A stretch of DNA of 64,000 nucleotides, from positions 1 to 64,000 of the forward strand of contig NZ_VITV01000008.1 of assembly GCF_007828035.1 (NCBI RefSeq). The letters run 5' to 3'. Source of the DNA: Nitrospirillum amazonense. Lineage in GTDB: Bacteria > Pseudomonadota > Alphaproteobacteria > Azospirillales > Azospirillaceae. Below are positions 55,016-63,797 of the stretch, in pieces. How positions within the stretch are numbered: position 1 is the stretch's first letter; the number at the start of each line of letters is the position of its first letter. Position numbers and translations under genes: made by a program. The notes under the pieces were generated by a model. It did not search any database. It saw only the letters and a program-made list of their open reading frames with translations, and had not been told where the DNA came from.

Positions 55016-56179
55016 ATGCCCAGCATGCCTGTCGAGATTTCCGCGTCCCGCGCCCGTCATCTCTGGCTGGCGGCCCAGCGTCTGCTGGAACCGACCCCCT
55101 TCGGCGCGGGCCCCCAGGCCGTGAAATTGGCGACCGAGCACCTGGGTTATGTCCAGATCGACACCATCAACGTCATCGAGCGCAGCCACCACCACATCCT
55201 GCAGACGCGCATCCCTGACTACGCCCGGGCGGACCTGGCGGCGGCGCAGTCGGTGGACAAGTCGGTCTTCGAATACTGGGCGCACGCCCTGGCCTATATC
55301 CCCACGGCCGACTATCGCTATTTCGCGCCGGACATGCGCCAGATGCGCGACAACCCGCCGGCCAACTACGCCGCCATCAACCGGCGCGATTACAACGCCC
55401 TGCTGCGCCGCATTGGGGAGGAGGGCGCGCTCAGCATCCGCGACATCGACGATGAGGTGCTGGTGGAGAAAGAGCATCTGTGGGCCAGCCGCAAGCCGTC
55501 CAAGCGCCTGCTGAACTTCGGCTTCTACAACGGGGACCTCACCATCTCCCGCCGCGACGGCATGCTGAAGGCCTATGAGCTGACCGACCGTCATTTCGGC
55601 TGGGAGCGGCGGCCCCGCCCGGCGACGCCGGGGCAGGTGGCCGACTATCTGTTGAGCCGCGCGCTGCGCAGCCAAGGGGTCGTCAGCCTGGATTCCATCT
55701 GCTACGGCAATTTGGGCCTGAAGGCCCAGGTCTTGCCCTTGATCGAGAAGGCGGTACGTGCCGGCCGCCTGGCCCAGGTGAGCATTACCGGCGCGGAGAA
55801 GGTGCCCCACTGGGCCGAGGCCGCGGCGCTGGAAGGCGGGCAACCGCCGGTCCCCGCCGGCCTGGTTCACATCCTGTCGCCCTTCGACCCGCTGGTCATC
55901 CAGCGCAAGCGGCTGGAGGCCATCTTCGGCTATGTCCATCGGTTCGAGGCCTATGTGCCGGCGGCCAAACGGGTGCTGGGCTATTTCGCTCTGCCGGTGC
56001 TGGTGGGGGATGAGATCGTGGCGGCCCTGGACCTGAAGACCGACCGCCAGGCCGGCCGCCTGTTGGTGCAACGCTGGACCTGGATGGTGCCGGAACGGCC
56101 GGATCTGAAGGCCGCCATCGAGGAAGCGCTGGGCCGGTTCCAACGCTTCCAGCTGGCGCCCTCACTCCTGCCGGCTTGA
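55016..56179 (+). CDS. YcaQ/AlkX-like winged-helix DNA glycosylase (HTH_42)
   Basis: 387 residues from ATG 55016, with GAGGA upstream (ATG 55025 is also possible). It carries the QxD active-site motif in GYVQIDTINVIERSHH (about 45) and the family segments VFEYWAHALAYIP, KRLLNFGFYNGDLTISRR and LSPFDPLVIQRKR. The E. coli homologue unhooks DNA interstrand cross-links and removes alkylated purines. It is divergent from DUF1636 across 146 bp; its last codons overlap the converging DUF4865 gene by 18 bp. Confidence 0.87.
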   Translation: MPSMPVEISASRARHLWLAAQRLLEPTPFGAGPQAVKLATEHLGYVQIDTINVIERSHHHILQTRIPDYARADLAAAQSVDKSVFEYWAHALAYIPTADYRYFAPDMRQMRDNPPANYAAINRRDYNALLRRIGEEGALSIRDIDDEVLVEKEHLWASRKPSKRLLNFGFYNGDLTISRRDGMLKAYELTDRHFGWERRPRPATPGQVADYLLSRALRSQGVVSLDSICYGNLGLKAQVLPLIEKAVRAGRLAQVSITGAEKVPHWAEAAALEGGQPPVPAGLVHILSPFDPLVIQRKRLEAIFGYVHRFEAYVPAAKRVLGYFALPVLVGDEIVAALDLKTDRQAGRLLVQRWTWMVPERPDLKAAIEEALGRFQRFQLAPSLLPA

Positions 56180-56746
56180 GGGCAGCGTTTCCAGGAGCGG
56201 CCGGGCCAACTGCAGCACCTGATAGGTCACGGCCGTGGCCGGCGGGTTCGAGGGCGCCTCCGCGGCCAGGCGAACCCGGGTCAGGGTCCAGGTGCGGGTG
56301 TCCACCCCCACGGCGGAGGCCACGATGTCCTCCCCCTCCGCCACCTCACGGTTCAGCGCGATTTCATCGGCCCACAGCCCGCCCAGGGCGGTGTCCATCG
56401 AGATGGGCGCGTTGTCCACCACGGCGTAACGGGCGTCGCGGGCGCGGCCCTTGCGCGCGTCCAGCGCGACGCGCACATCGATGTCCGCCCGGCCGAAGGT
56501 ATCGGTGACGGCCTTATAGTGGTTATGTACCAGGAAATCGCGGAAGGCTGCGTCCTGCCGCCACAGGTACAGGGAGGAATAGGCGTTGGCGATGGCGCCG
56601 TGCCTGCCTGCCTCCCGCAGCAGGAAACCCTTGAAGTACAGTTCGGGCATGGCGGCCCAGCGGGCGGCGTTGGTCTCGGCCCGCTTGCGCAGGATGTCCA
56701 GGTCGTAGTCGGCCGTCAGGCGGTGGCTATAGTGCGCGATCAGCAT
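56162..56746 (-). CDS. DUF4865 family protein
   Basis: 194 residues from ATG 56746, with GGGAG upstream. The family pattern is visible: MLIAHYSHRLTADYDLDILR, MPELYFKGFLLREAG, NAYSSLYLWRQDAAFRDFL, and TFGRADIDV. DUF4865 proteins often lie beside LysR regulators and small redox enzymes; the fold resembles dimeric ferredoxin-like monooxygenases, but no activity is known to me. It is downstream of, and on the same strand as, the LysR gene at 56848. Confidence 0.82.
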   Translation of the reverse strand: MLIAHYSHRLTADYDLDILRKRAETNAARWAAMPELYFKGFLLREAGRHGAIANAYSSLYLWRQDAAFRDFLVHNHYKAVTDTFGRADIDVRVALDARKGRARDARYAVVDNAPISMDTALGGLWADEIALNREVAEGEDIVASAVGVDTRTWTLTRVRLAAEAPSNPPATAVTYQVLQLARPLLETLPSSRQE

Positions 56747-56847
56747 CGGTTGTCACTCCCGTGGTGGCGATGTCCGGGAGGATAACGACGCCTAGACGAT
56801 CAGATAATCACATGAATGACTATTTCAGTAATTGCTGTTTGAAATGA

Positions 56848-57762
56848 TTAAGCTGTCGGCTCTTGCGCCATGCGCCGCAGGAAATCCACCAGCGCCCGCA
56901 CCGCCGGCGGGGTGTGGCGCTGTTTAGGGTAGTACAGGTACCAGCCGGGGAAGGGGGGTGAGTACTCCTGCAACAGCGGCACCAGGGCGCCCCGGTCGAT
57001 CAGTGGCTTCATCCACCGGTCCGACCAATAGGCGAAGGCGATCCCCACCCCTTGCGCGGCGGCGGCCAAGGCCGTGTCGCGGTGGGACACCACCAGCGGT
57101 CCCTCCACCGCCACGGCGAACCAGCGGCCGTCGGTCTGAAATTCCCAATTGTACAGCTTGCCGCTGCCGGGCTTGCGCCAATTGATGCAGCGATGGGCGT
57201 GCAGGTCGGCGGGTGTGCTGGGCTGGCCGTGGCGGGCGATATAGTCGGGCGAGGCCACGGCCACCTGATGCAGGTCGGGTCCCAGCTTCGCCGCCACCAT
57301 GTCCTTGGCCAGCAATTCGCCCAGGGTGATGCCCACGTCGAACCCGGCTTCCACGATGTCCACCACCGCGTCATCGATGGCCAGTTCCAGCACGATGTCG
57401 GGATATGTCGCGTGGAAGCGCCCCAGCACCGGTTCCACCAGCGTGGCGGCCGCCAGCCGGGGCAAATGCAGGCGCACCGTGCCGGTGGCCGTGCCGCGCA
57501 TATTGCCGACGTCCGCCACCGCCGCCTCCATCTGTTGCAGGGCCGGCTTGAACCCCGCCAGCAGCCGCGCGCCCGCCTCCGTCAGGGCGGTGCTGCGCGT
57601 GGTGCGGTTGAACAGGGCGACGCCCAGCCGTTCCTCCAGCCCGCGGATGGTTTGGCTGAGGGCCGACGGGGTGACCCGCAATTGGGCCGCGGCGCGGGAG
57701 AAGTTCCCCTGTTCGGCGATCATGGCGAAGGCCCGCAGGTCGGCGAATTCACTGCCGCGCAT
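56848..57762 (-). CDS. LysR-family transcriptional regulator
   Basis: 304 residues from ATG 57762; the upstream extension is not homologous. The N-terminal helix-turn-helix is clear (LRAFAMIAEQGNFSRAAAQL, SALSQTIRGLEERLGVALF, NRTTRSTALTEAG), followed by a substrate-binding domain with the CINWRK and GVGIAFAYW segments typical of the DmlR/AaeR-like group. It is divergent from an SDR gene across 105 bp and likely controls it, itself and DUF4865. Confidence 0.9.
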   Translation of the reverse strand: MRGSEFADLRAFAMIAEQGNFSRAAAQLRVTPSALSQTIRGLEERLGVALFNRTTRSTALTEAGARLLAGFKPALQQMEAAVADVGNMRGTATGTVRLHLPRLAAATLVEPVLGRFHATYPDIVLELAIDDAVVDIVEAGFDVGITLGELLAKDMVAAKLGPDLHQVAVASPDYIARHGQPSTPADLHAHRCINWRKPGSGKLYNWEFQTDGRWFAVAVEGPLVVSHRDTALAAAAQGVGIAFAYWSDRWMKPLIDRGALVPLLQEYSPPFPGWYLYYPKQRHTPPAVRALVDFLRRMAQEPTA

Positions 57763-57867
57763 TCTATCTCTCCAGCTAACAGGCGCATCGAGTTTATGTA
57801 GCATACCGCAGATCCGGCGGCTGTGGCCCACTCCCGCGCATTCTCAAACCAGCGCTGGGGTGTCCCC

Positions 57868-58704
57868 ATGGTCCAATCGAAGATTTTCCTGATCACCGGC
57901 GTCAGCAGCGGCTTCGGCCGCGCCTTCGCGGAAGCGGCGCTGGCGGCCGGCCATACTGTCGTGGGCACCGTTCGGCGCGCGGCGGACGCCCAGGCCTTCA
58001 CCGCGCTGCACGATACCCGCGCCCGCGCCATCCCTCTGGACATCACCGATACCGACGCCATCGCGCCGGCCGTGGCGGGGGTGGAGCGGGATGTTGGCCC
58101 CATCGCCGTTCTGGTCAACAACGCCGGCTATGGCCACGAAGGCATCCTGGAGGAATCACCGCTGGCGGAAATGCGCCGGCAGTTCGACGTTAACGTCTTT
58201 GGCGCCGTGGCCATGATCCAGGCGGTGCTGCCGTTCATGCGCCGGCGGCGGGCCGGGCACATCGTGAACATCACTTCCATGGGCGGCTTCATCACCATGC
58301 CCGGCCTAGCCTACTATTGCGGCAGCAAGTTCGCGCTGGAAGGCGTCAGCGAGGTGCTGGCGAAGGAGGTGCGCGATCTGGGCATCCGGGTGACGGCGGT
58401 GGCGCCGGGTTCCTTCCGCACCGATTGGGCCGGCCGCTCCATGGTCCGTTCAGCCCGCGCCATAGCGGACTATGACAGCCTGTTCGACCCCGTGCGCCAG
58501 GCGCGGGAGGAGAAGAGCGGCCGCCAGGCCGGCGACCCAGCCAAGGCGGCGCAGGCGCTGCTCACCCTCGTGGAGGCCGAGGCCCCGCCGACACATCTGC
58601 TGCTGGGCACCGACGCCCTGGCCCTGGTGCGCGACAAGCTGACGGCGCTGGAGGCCGAGATCACCGCGTGGGAGGACCTGACGCGGTCGACGGATTTCGA
58701 TTAG
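57868..58704 (+). CDS. Short-chain dehydrogenase/reductase
   Basis: 278 residues from ATG 57868; the upstream frame to 57823 is not used. Classical SDR motifs: TGVSSGFGRA (NADP-binding glycines), LVNNAGYGHEG, and the catalytic YYCGSKFALEG (Tyr and Lys) after ITSMGG. Of the oxidoreductase type commonly found next to LysR regulators. The substrate is unknown. Its stop overlaps the converging MFS gene by 4 bp. Confidence 0.88.
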   Translation: MVQSKIFLITGVSSGFGRAFAEAALAAGHTVVGTVRRAADAQAFTALHDTRARAIPLDITDTDAIAPAVAGVERDVGPIAVLVNNAGYGHEGILEESPLAEMRRQFDVNVFGAVAMIQAVLPFMRRRRAGHIVNITSMGGFITMPGLAYYCGSKFALEGVSEVLAKEVRDLGIRVTAVAPGSFRTDWAGRSMVRSARAIADYDSLFDPVRQAREEKSGRQAGDPAKAAQALLTLVEAEAPPTHLLLGTDALALVRDKLTALEAEITAWEDLTRSTDFD

Positions 58705-59945
58705 GCGGCGCAGCCGTCCTTGCCGGGCGCCGTCTCGGGGCCCGACGCCGTCTCGGGAAAGGTCGCCGCCAGGGTGGCCAGCGCCATGGCGGCGGCGGCG
58801 CCCAGCGCCAGGAACGTGAGGCGGTAGCCGAAATGGTCGACCAGCATGCCGGCGGCCAGGCCGCTGACGGCCGCGCCCACGCCCTGCACAGTGGCGATGA
58901 CGCCCAGCGCCAGGTTGTAGCGGCCGGTGCCGCGCATCAGGTCCGCCGCCACCAGGGGCGTCAGGGCGCCATGAATGCCCGCGCCCACGCCGTCCAGCAA
59001 CTGCACCGCCACCAGCCAGGCGCTGTTGTCCGACAGGGTATAGAGCACGGCGCGGATGGGCAGGATGGCGAAGCCCACCAGCAGCAGGGGCTTGCGTCCC
59101 CAGCGGTCCGCCCGCCAGCCGCTGACGAGCGCCACCGGCAGCATGACCAACTGCGCCGCGATGATACAGGCAGACATCAAGGCGGTGGCCCAGGTTGGGT
59201 TGGCGGCGGCCAGCTTCTGCCCCACCAGCGGCAGCAACGGGGCGTTGGCGAAGTGGAACAACAGGGCGCAGAAGCTGAACACCATGAGCGGCCGACATCC
59301 CACCACGGCGCGCCAGGCGGGTGGGCCGCCCCCGGCCTCATTCCCATCGGCCCCTTTGGCGCGCTGATGGTCAATGGCGCGTCCGGGAATGGACAGGACC
59401 GCGACAATGGCCAGGACGGCGAACACCGGCCCCAAAAGGAAAACGGACCGCTGGCCGAACAGCCGGCCGACCGCCCCGGCAACCAGGGCGATGAAAACGT
59501 TGCCGGCATGGTCCCAGGCGGCGTTGCGCCCCATGCGGGCCGCCAATTGCTGCCGTGCGAACAGGCCGAGGGTCAGCGCCGCGACGGCGGGGCCCAGCAC
59601 GTCACCGACGGCGGCCAGGACGCTGTTGGCCACCAGCACGGGCCAGAAGTCCGGCCAGGCGTAGATGACGCCGGTGCCGGCCGCCAGGACGACCAGAGCC
59701 GCCACCATCACGGCGCGCTTGGCCGTGGTGGCGTCGATGGCCGCCCCCGCCGGCGTCTGCGCCACCAGACCGACCAGGCCGCTGACCATGGTCATGACGC
59801 CAACGGCCGACTGGGTCCAGCCCTGCTGGGTCACCAGGAAGACGTTGAGGAAGGGACCCAGGGCGCCGCGCACGTCGGCCAGCAGGAAATTGATCGCGTC
59901 CAGCGAGACGGGATGGAAGCGGCGGCGGGGGGAGGCGTCGGTCAT
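58701..59945 (-). CDS. MFS transporter
   Basis: 414 residues from ATG 59945, with AGGACC upstream. Twelve hydrophobic segments; the N-terminus INFLLADVRGALGPFLNVFL and the segment DGVGAGIHGALTPLVAADLM characterise a drug-efflux-like MFS subgroup common in proteobacteria. A real transporter gene, substrate unknown. It is downstream of the XRE-cupin regulator on the same strand across 132 bp. Confidence 0.85.
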   Translation of the reverse strand: MTDASPRRRFHPVSLDAINFLLADVRGALGPFLNVFLVTQQGWTQSAVGVMTMVSGLVGLVAQTPAGAAIDATTAKRAVMVAALVVLAAGTGVIYAWPDFWPVLVANSVLAAVGDVLGPAVAALTLGLFARQQLAARMGRNAAWDHAGNVFIALVAGAVGRLFGQRSVFLLGPVFAVLAIVAVLSIPGRAIDHQRAKGADGNEAGGGPPAWRAVVGCRPLMVFSFCALLFHFANAPLLPLVGQKLAAANPTWATALMSACIIAAQLVMLPVALVSGWRADRWGRKPLLLVGFAILPIRAVLYTLSDNSAWLVAVQLLDGVGAGIHGALTPLVAADLMRGTGRYNLALGVIATVQGVGAAVSGLAAGMLVDHFGYRLTFLALGAAAAMALATLAATFPETASGPETAPGKDGCAA

Positions 59946-60077
59946 GGCGGTCCTGGCCGGGGGGAGGCGGTGGGACCAGAAACCTAGGGGCCGCGTCACC
60001 GCATGACCATCGAACCTTGGACTGAGCCATGGCGGCGGACGATCTAGGCGGCCGACTGGCGGCCCCGACCGGCGGCC

Positions 60078-60653
60078 CTAGGGCTGAAGGATCAGCACCA
60101 GGTAGGTGCAGGGCCGCTCGCCCCGGTTCTCGAACACGCAGTCGGCCGGCGGGCCCAGTTCCAGGCTGTCGCCGGCCGCCAGCCGGTGCTCGGTGTCGCC
60201 CTCGGTAAAGGTCAGTTCGTTGGTCAGCACGTGGATGATGTGGCGGGTGAAGGCGTAGGCCGAGGCGGGGAAGGGCACGCGCGCGCCGGCCGGAAGGTCG
60301 ATATGCACCAGTTCCAGCGGCATGTCGGACCCCGGGGGCGGCGCCACCAGGCGGCGGACATAGCCGGTGGCGGGGTCGCGCCAACTGCGCTGCTCGCCCG
60401 CGCGCAGCAGGCGGCGGCGTCCGTCATCCTCCGCCCGGGCCAGCAGGGCCGACAGGGTCAGGCCGAAGGCGCCCGACAACCGGCCGAGGAGTGAGGCGGT
60501 GGGGCTGCTTTCCGCCCGCTCGATCTTGTTGATCATGGCGCGCGAGACGCCGGCGCGGTCCGACAGGTCGGTCAGCGACCAGCCACGGGCCTCACGCTCC
60601 ACCCGGATGCGGGCGCCCAGCCGCGCGTCCAGTTCATCGCCGTTTCCCGTCAT
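60078..60653 (-). CDS. XRE-family regulator with C-terminal cupin domain
   Basis: 191 residues from ATG 60653. The helix-turn-helix (ARGWSLTDLSDRAGVSRAMI, NKIERAESSPTASLLGRLSG) is followed by a cupin (VHIDLPAGARVPFP, IIHVLTNELTFTEGDTEHRL, AAGDSLELGP). This family senses small metabolites through the cupin. The divergent acetyltransferase gene is 82 bp away, and two ATAGTG-type direct repeats lie in between. Confidence 0.88.
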   Translation of the reverse strand: MTGNGDELDARLGARIRVEREARGWSLTDLSDRAGVSRAMINKIERAESSPTASLLGRLSGAFGLTLSALLARAEDDGRRRLLRAGEQRSWRDPATGYVRRLVAPPPGSDMPLELVHIDLPAGARVPFPASAYAFTRHIIHVLTNELTFTEGDTEHRLAAGDSLELGPPADCVFENRGERPCTYLVLILQP

Positions 60654-60695
60654 GTGCTTACCGAACTCCACTTGCCGACATCGGTATCGTATCAC

Positions 60696-60725
60696 ATAGT
60701 GGACGTCATGAAACTATAGTGAACG
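60696..60725. promoter_or_regulatory. Direct repeats, candidate XRE-cupin operator
   Basis: ATAGTGGACG (60696-60705) and ATAGTGAACG (60716-60725) are 20 bp apart (two helical turns) on the same strand, in the gap between the XRE-cupin and GNAT genes. They match at 9 of 10 bases and end 10 bp before the GNAT start. Confidence 0.55.
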
Positions 60726-60735
60726 GATCGCCCGC

Positions 60736-61266
60736 ATGACCCAGCCCGTTACCATCCGCCCGGCCACCGTGGACGATCTGGAAGGCATCCGCGTCATCTA
60801 CAACCACGCGGTGGTGCATACGACGGCCATCTGGAACGACGTGCAGGTGGATCTGGAGAACCGCCGCCAGTGGTTCGAGGCGCGCATGGCCCGGAACTTC
60901 CCGGTGCTGGTCGCGGTGGCAGAGGGGGACGGGCAGGGGCAGGTGGTGGGCTACGCCGCCTATGGCGATTGGCGCCCCTTCGACGGTTTCCGCCACTCGG
61001 TGGAGAATTCCGTCTATGTGGCGCCCCAGGCCCAGGGACGCGGGGTGGGGGAGGCGCTGCTGCGCGCCCTGGTGGCGTGCGCGCGGGAACGCGGCATCCA
61101 CCGCATGATCGCGGCCATCGCCAGCGAGAACGCCATCTCCATCGCCTTGCACGCCAAGGTCGGCTTCCGCACCGCCGGGGTCTTCTCCGAAGCGGGCACC
61201 AAGTTTGGCCGCTGGCTGGACCTGACCTTCATGGAACTGGCGGTCGGCGGGGGCCAGCCGACCTGA
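60736..61266 (+). CDS. GNAT acetyltransferase, phosphinothricin/methionine-sulfone type
   Basis: 176 residues from ATG 60736. It has the N-terminal IRPATVDDLEGIRVIYNHAV and the acetyl-CoA loop VAPQAQGRGVGEALLRALV (Q-x-x-G-x-G) of the phosphinothricin N-acetyltransferase-like (MddA/YncA) group, with ASENAISIALHAKVGFRTAG near the end. It acetylates toxic amino acid analogues or similar amines. It is divergent from and probably regulated by the XRE-cupin gene. Confidence 0.88.
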   Translation: MTQPVTIRPATVDDLEGIRVIYNHAVVHTTAIWNDVQVDLENRRQWFEARMARNFPVLVAVAEGDGQGQVVGYAAYGDWRPFDGFRHSVENSVYVAPQAQGRGVGEALLRALVACARERGIHRMIAAIASENAISIALHAKVGFRTAGVFSEAGTKFGRWLDLTFMELAVGGGQPT

Positions 61267-61291
61267 GGCGGGCCCCCATCCTCCACAAGCC

Positions 61292-62791
61292 TCAGCTCAT
61301 CGTCGGGATCACGAAGCTGGCGCCTTCCTTGGTGCCGGAGGGCCAGCGTGAGGTGACCGTCTTGGTCTTGGTGTAGAAGCGGACGCTGTCCGGACCGTGC
61401 TGGTTCAGGTCGCCGAAGCCCGAGCGCTTCCAGCCGCCGAAGGTGTGATAGGCCAGCGGCACGGGGATGGGCACGTTCACGCCGACCATGCCCACGTTCA
61501 CCCGGTTGGTGAAGTCGCGCGCGGTGTCGCCGTCGCGGGTGAAGATGGCGACACCGTTGCCGTAGGCATGCTCGTTGGGCAGGCGCAATGCCTGCTCATA
61601 GCTGTCGGCCCGCGCCACGGACAGCACCGGGCCGAAAATCTCGTCCTGGTAAATCCTCATGTCCGTGGTGACGTGGTCGAACAGGCTGCCGCCAATGAAA
61701 TAGCCGTTTTCGTGCCCCTGCATCTTGAAGCCGCGCCCATCGACCAGCAGCTTGGCGCCTTCCTTGACGCCGGTATCGATGTAGCCGCGCACCCGCTCCA
61801 GCGCGTCGCGCGTCACCAGGGGGCCGTAGTCGGCGCCCTCATCGGTGGACAGGCCTACGCGCAGGGATTCCACGCGCGGCACCAGCCGTTCCACCAGGGC
61901 CTCGGCGGTGGCCCGACCCACCGGCACGGCCACGGAAATGGCCATGCAGCGCTCACCCGCCGAGCCGTAGCCGGCGCCGATCAGTGCGTCCACCGCCTGG
62001 TCCAGGTCGGCATCGGGCATGATGATCATGTGGTTCTTGGCGCCGCCGAAGCACTGGGCCCGTTTCCCGTGTTCCGCCGCCGTGGCGTAGATGTAGTTGG
62101 CGATGGCGCTGCTGCCGACGAAGCCAACGGCCTGTATGCGCGGGTCGGTCAGCAGCGTGTCCACCGCTTCCTTGTCGCCGTTCACCACGTTGAAGACGCC
62201 CTCGGGCAGTCCCGCCTCCAGGAACAGTTCCGCCAGGCGCAGCGGCACCGACGGATCGCGCTCCGACGGCTTCAGCACGAAGGCGTTGCCGCAAGCGATG
62301 GCGGGGGCGGCCTTCCACAGCGGGATCATGGCCGGGAAATTGAAGGGCGTGATACCCGCGACCACGCCCAGGGGCTGGCGCATGGAGTAGACGTCGATGC
62401 CGGGGCCGGCGCTGTCGGTGTACTCCCCCTTCAGCAGGTGGGGGATGCCGATGGCGAACTCCGCCACCTCCAGCCCGCGCTGGATGTCGCCCTTGGCGTC
62501 GGCAATGGTCTTGCCATGTTCGGAGGACAGCAGCCGCGCCAGGCTGTTCATGTCGCGGTTCACCAGGTCCACGAACTTCATCAGCACGCGGGCGCGGCGC
62601 TGCGGGTTGGTGGCTGCCCAGGCCGGCTGGGCCGCCTCGGCGGCGGCGATGGCGGCCTCCACCTCGCTTTTCGAGGCCAGCGGCACCTTGGCTTGCACCT
62701 CGCCGGTGTTGGGGTCGTACACGTCGCCGAAGCGGCCGGACGTGCCCGGCACAGGACGGCCGTTGACGAAATGGGTCAGTTCCCGGGTCAT
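61292..62791 (-). CDS. mmsA: CoA-acylating methylmalonate-semialdehyde dehydrogenase (MmsA)
   Basis: 499 residues from ATG 62791, with AGGAGGAA upstream. Aldehyde dehydrogenase fold with the MmsA-specific pattern: GITPFNFPAMIPLWKAAPAI, GFVGSSAIANYIYATAA, QCFGGAKNHMIIMPDADLDQ, the catalytic cysteine in GSAGERCMAISVAVPVG (about 281), and VNVPIPVPLAYHTFGGWK. It converts methylmalonate or malonate semialdehyde to propionyl- or acetyl-CoA in valine or inositol breakdown. It is divergent from a LysR gene. Confidence 0.92.
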   Translation of the reverse strand: MTRELTHFVNGRPVPGTSGRFGDVYDPNTGEVQAKVPLASKSEVEAAIAAAEAAQPAWAATNPQRRARVLMKFVDLVNRDMNSLARLLSSEHGKTIADAKGDIQRGLEVAEFAIGIPHLLKGEYTDSAGPGIDVYSMRQPLGVVAGITPFNFPAMIPLWKAAPAIACGNAFVLKPSERDPSVPLRLAELFLEAGLPEGVFNVVNGDKEAVDTLLTDPRIQAVGFVGSSAIANYIYATAAEHGKRAQCFGGAKNHMIIMPDADLDQAVDALIGAGYGSAGERCMAISVAVPVGRATAEALVERLVPRVESLRVGLSTDEGADYGPLVTRDALERVRGYIDTGVKEGAKLLVDGRGFKMQGHENGYFIGGSLFDHVTTDMRIYQDEIFGPVLSVARADSYEQALRLPNEHAYGNGVAIFTRDGDTARDFTNRVNVGMVGVNVPIPVPLAYHTFGGWKRSGFGDLNQHGPDSVRFYTKTKTVTSRWPSGTKEGASFVIPTMS

Positions 62792-62891
62792 GCGCGTTCC
62801 TCCTGCTATGATTGTTTTGCACCAGTTAAACATTCATATTCCTGCACGTACAGGGCGCTGATTTCGCCCTCGGCTGTGCGGGAATTCCCAT

Positions 62892-63797
62892 ATGGAAAGC
62901 TCATTTGACTGGGACGCCCTGCAGTCGTTCCTGGCGGTGGTGCGCGCGGGCAAGCTGACGGCGGCGGCCCGCCGCCTGGGCGTGGATCATTCCACCCTCA
63001 GCCGCCGCATCGCCGACCTGGAACGCACCCTGCAGACCCAGCTGTTCACCCGCAGCGTCCAGGGTTATGCCCTGACACCCCAGGGGGAGAAGCTGCTGGC
63101 CTCGGCCCAGGCCATGGAGTCCGTGGCGCTGGGCATTCTGGGGGAGGTGGCGGGCTCCAGCCTCAAGGTGGCGGGCAGCGTGCGCATCGGCGCACCCGAC
63201 GGCTTCGGCACCGTGTTCCTGGCGCCGCGCCTGGGCGACCTGGGGGCGGCCCATCCGGATTTGCTGGTGGAACTGGTGACCACGCCCCGGCTGTTCAGCC
63301 TGACCAAGCGCGAGGCCGACATCGCCATCGGCCTGGCGCCCCCGCGCGAGGGCCGGTTGCACGCCCGCAAGCTGACGGACTATCAGCTGGGCCTGTACGC
63401 GGCCCAGGACTATCTCGACCGGCGGGGGGCGCCGCTGCGGCGGACCGACCTGCGCGACCATCGCCTGATCGGCTATATCGGCGAGCTGATCTACGCGCCG
63501 GAACTGGACTACGTGCCCCTGATCGAAAAGGATCTGGCGCCCAGCATCACCAGTTCAAACCTATTGGCCCAATACCAGATGACCCTGGCGGGGCAGGGGC
63601 TGTGCGTCCTGCCCTGCTTCATGGCGGGGCAGGAGCCGCGACTGCGCCGGGTTTTGCCCGAGACGGTATCCCTGACACGTTCCTTCTGGCTGATCGTCCA
63701 TTCCGACTTGCGCGCGCTGGCGCGGGTGCGCATCACCTCCGACTTCATTGTCGAGGCGGTGAGGGCCGCCCGCGCTATGTTCACGCCGGACGTGTAG
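62892..63797 (+). CDS. LysR-family transcriptional regulator
   Basis: 301 residues from ATG 62892. N-terminal helix-turn-helix (LQSFLAVVRAGKLTAAARRL, HSTLSRRIADLERTLQTQLF) and a substrate-binding domain with VAGSVRIGAPDGFGTVFLAP. Such LysR genes divergent from mmsA are common and probably control it. The 100-bp gap should hold the shared operator. Its end overlaps the converging phospholipase gene by 17 bp. Confidence 0.9.
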   Translation: MESSFDWDALQSFLAVVRAGKLTAAARRLGVDHSTLSRRIADLERTLQTQLFTRSVQGYALTPQGEKLLASAQAMESVALGILGEVAGSSLKVAGSVRIGAPDGFGTVFLAPRLGDLGAAHPDLLVELVTTPRLFSLTKREADIAIGLAPPREGRLHARKLTDYQLGLYAAQDYLDRRGAPLRRTDLRDHRLIGYIGELIYAPELDYVPLIEKDLAPSITSSNLLAQYQMTLAGQGLCVLPCFMAGQEPRLRRVLPETVSLTRSFWLIVHSDLRALARVRITSDFIVEAVRAARAMFTPDV

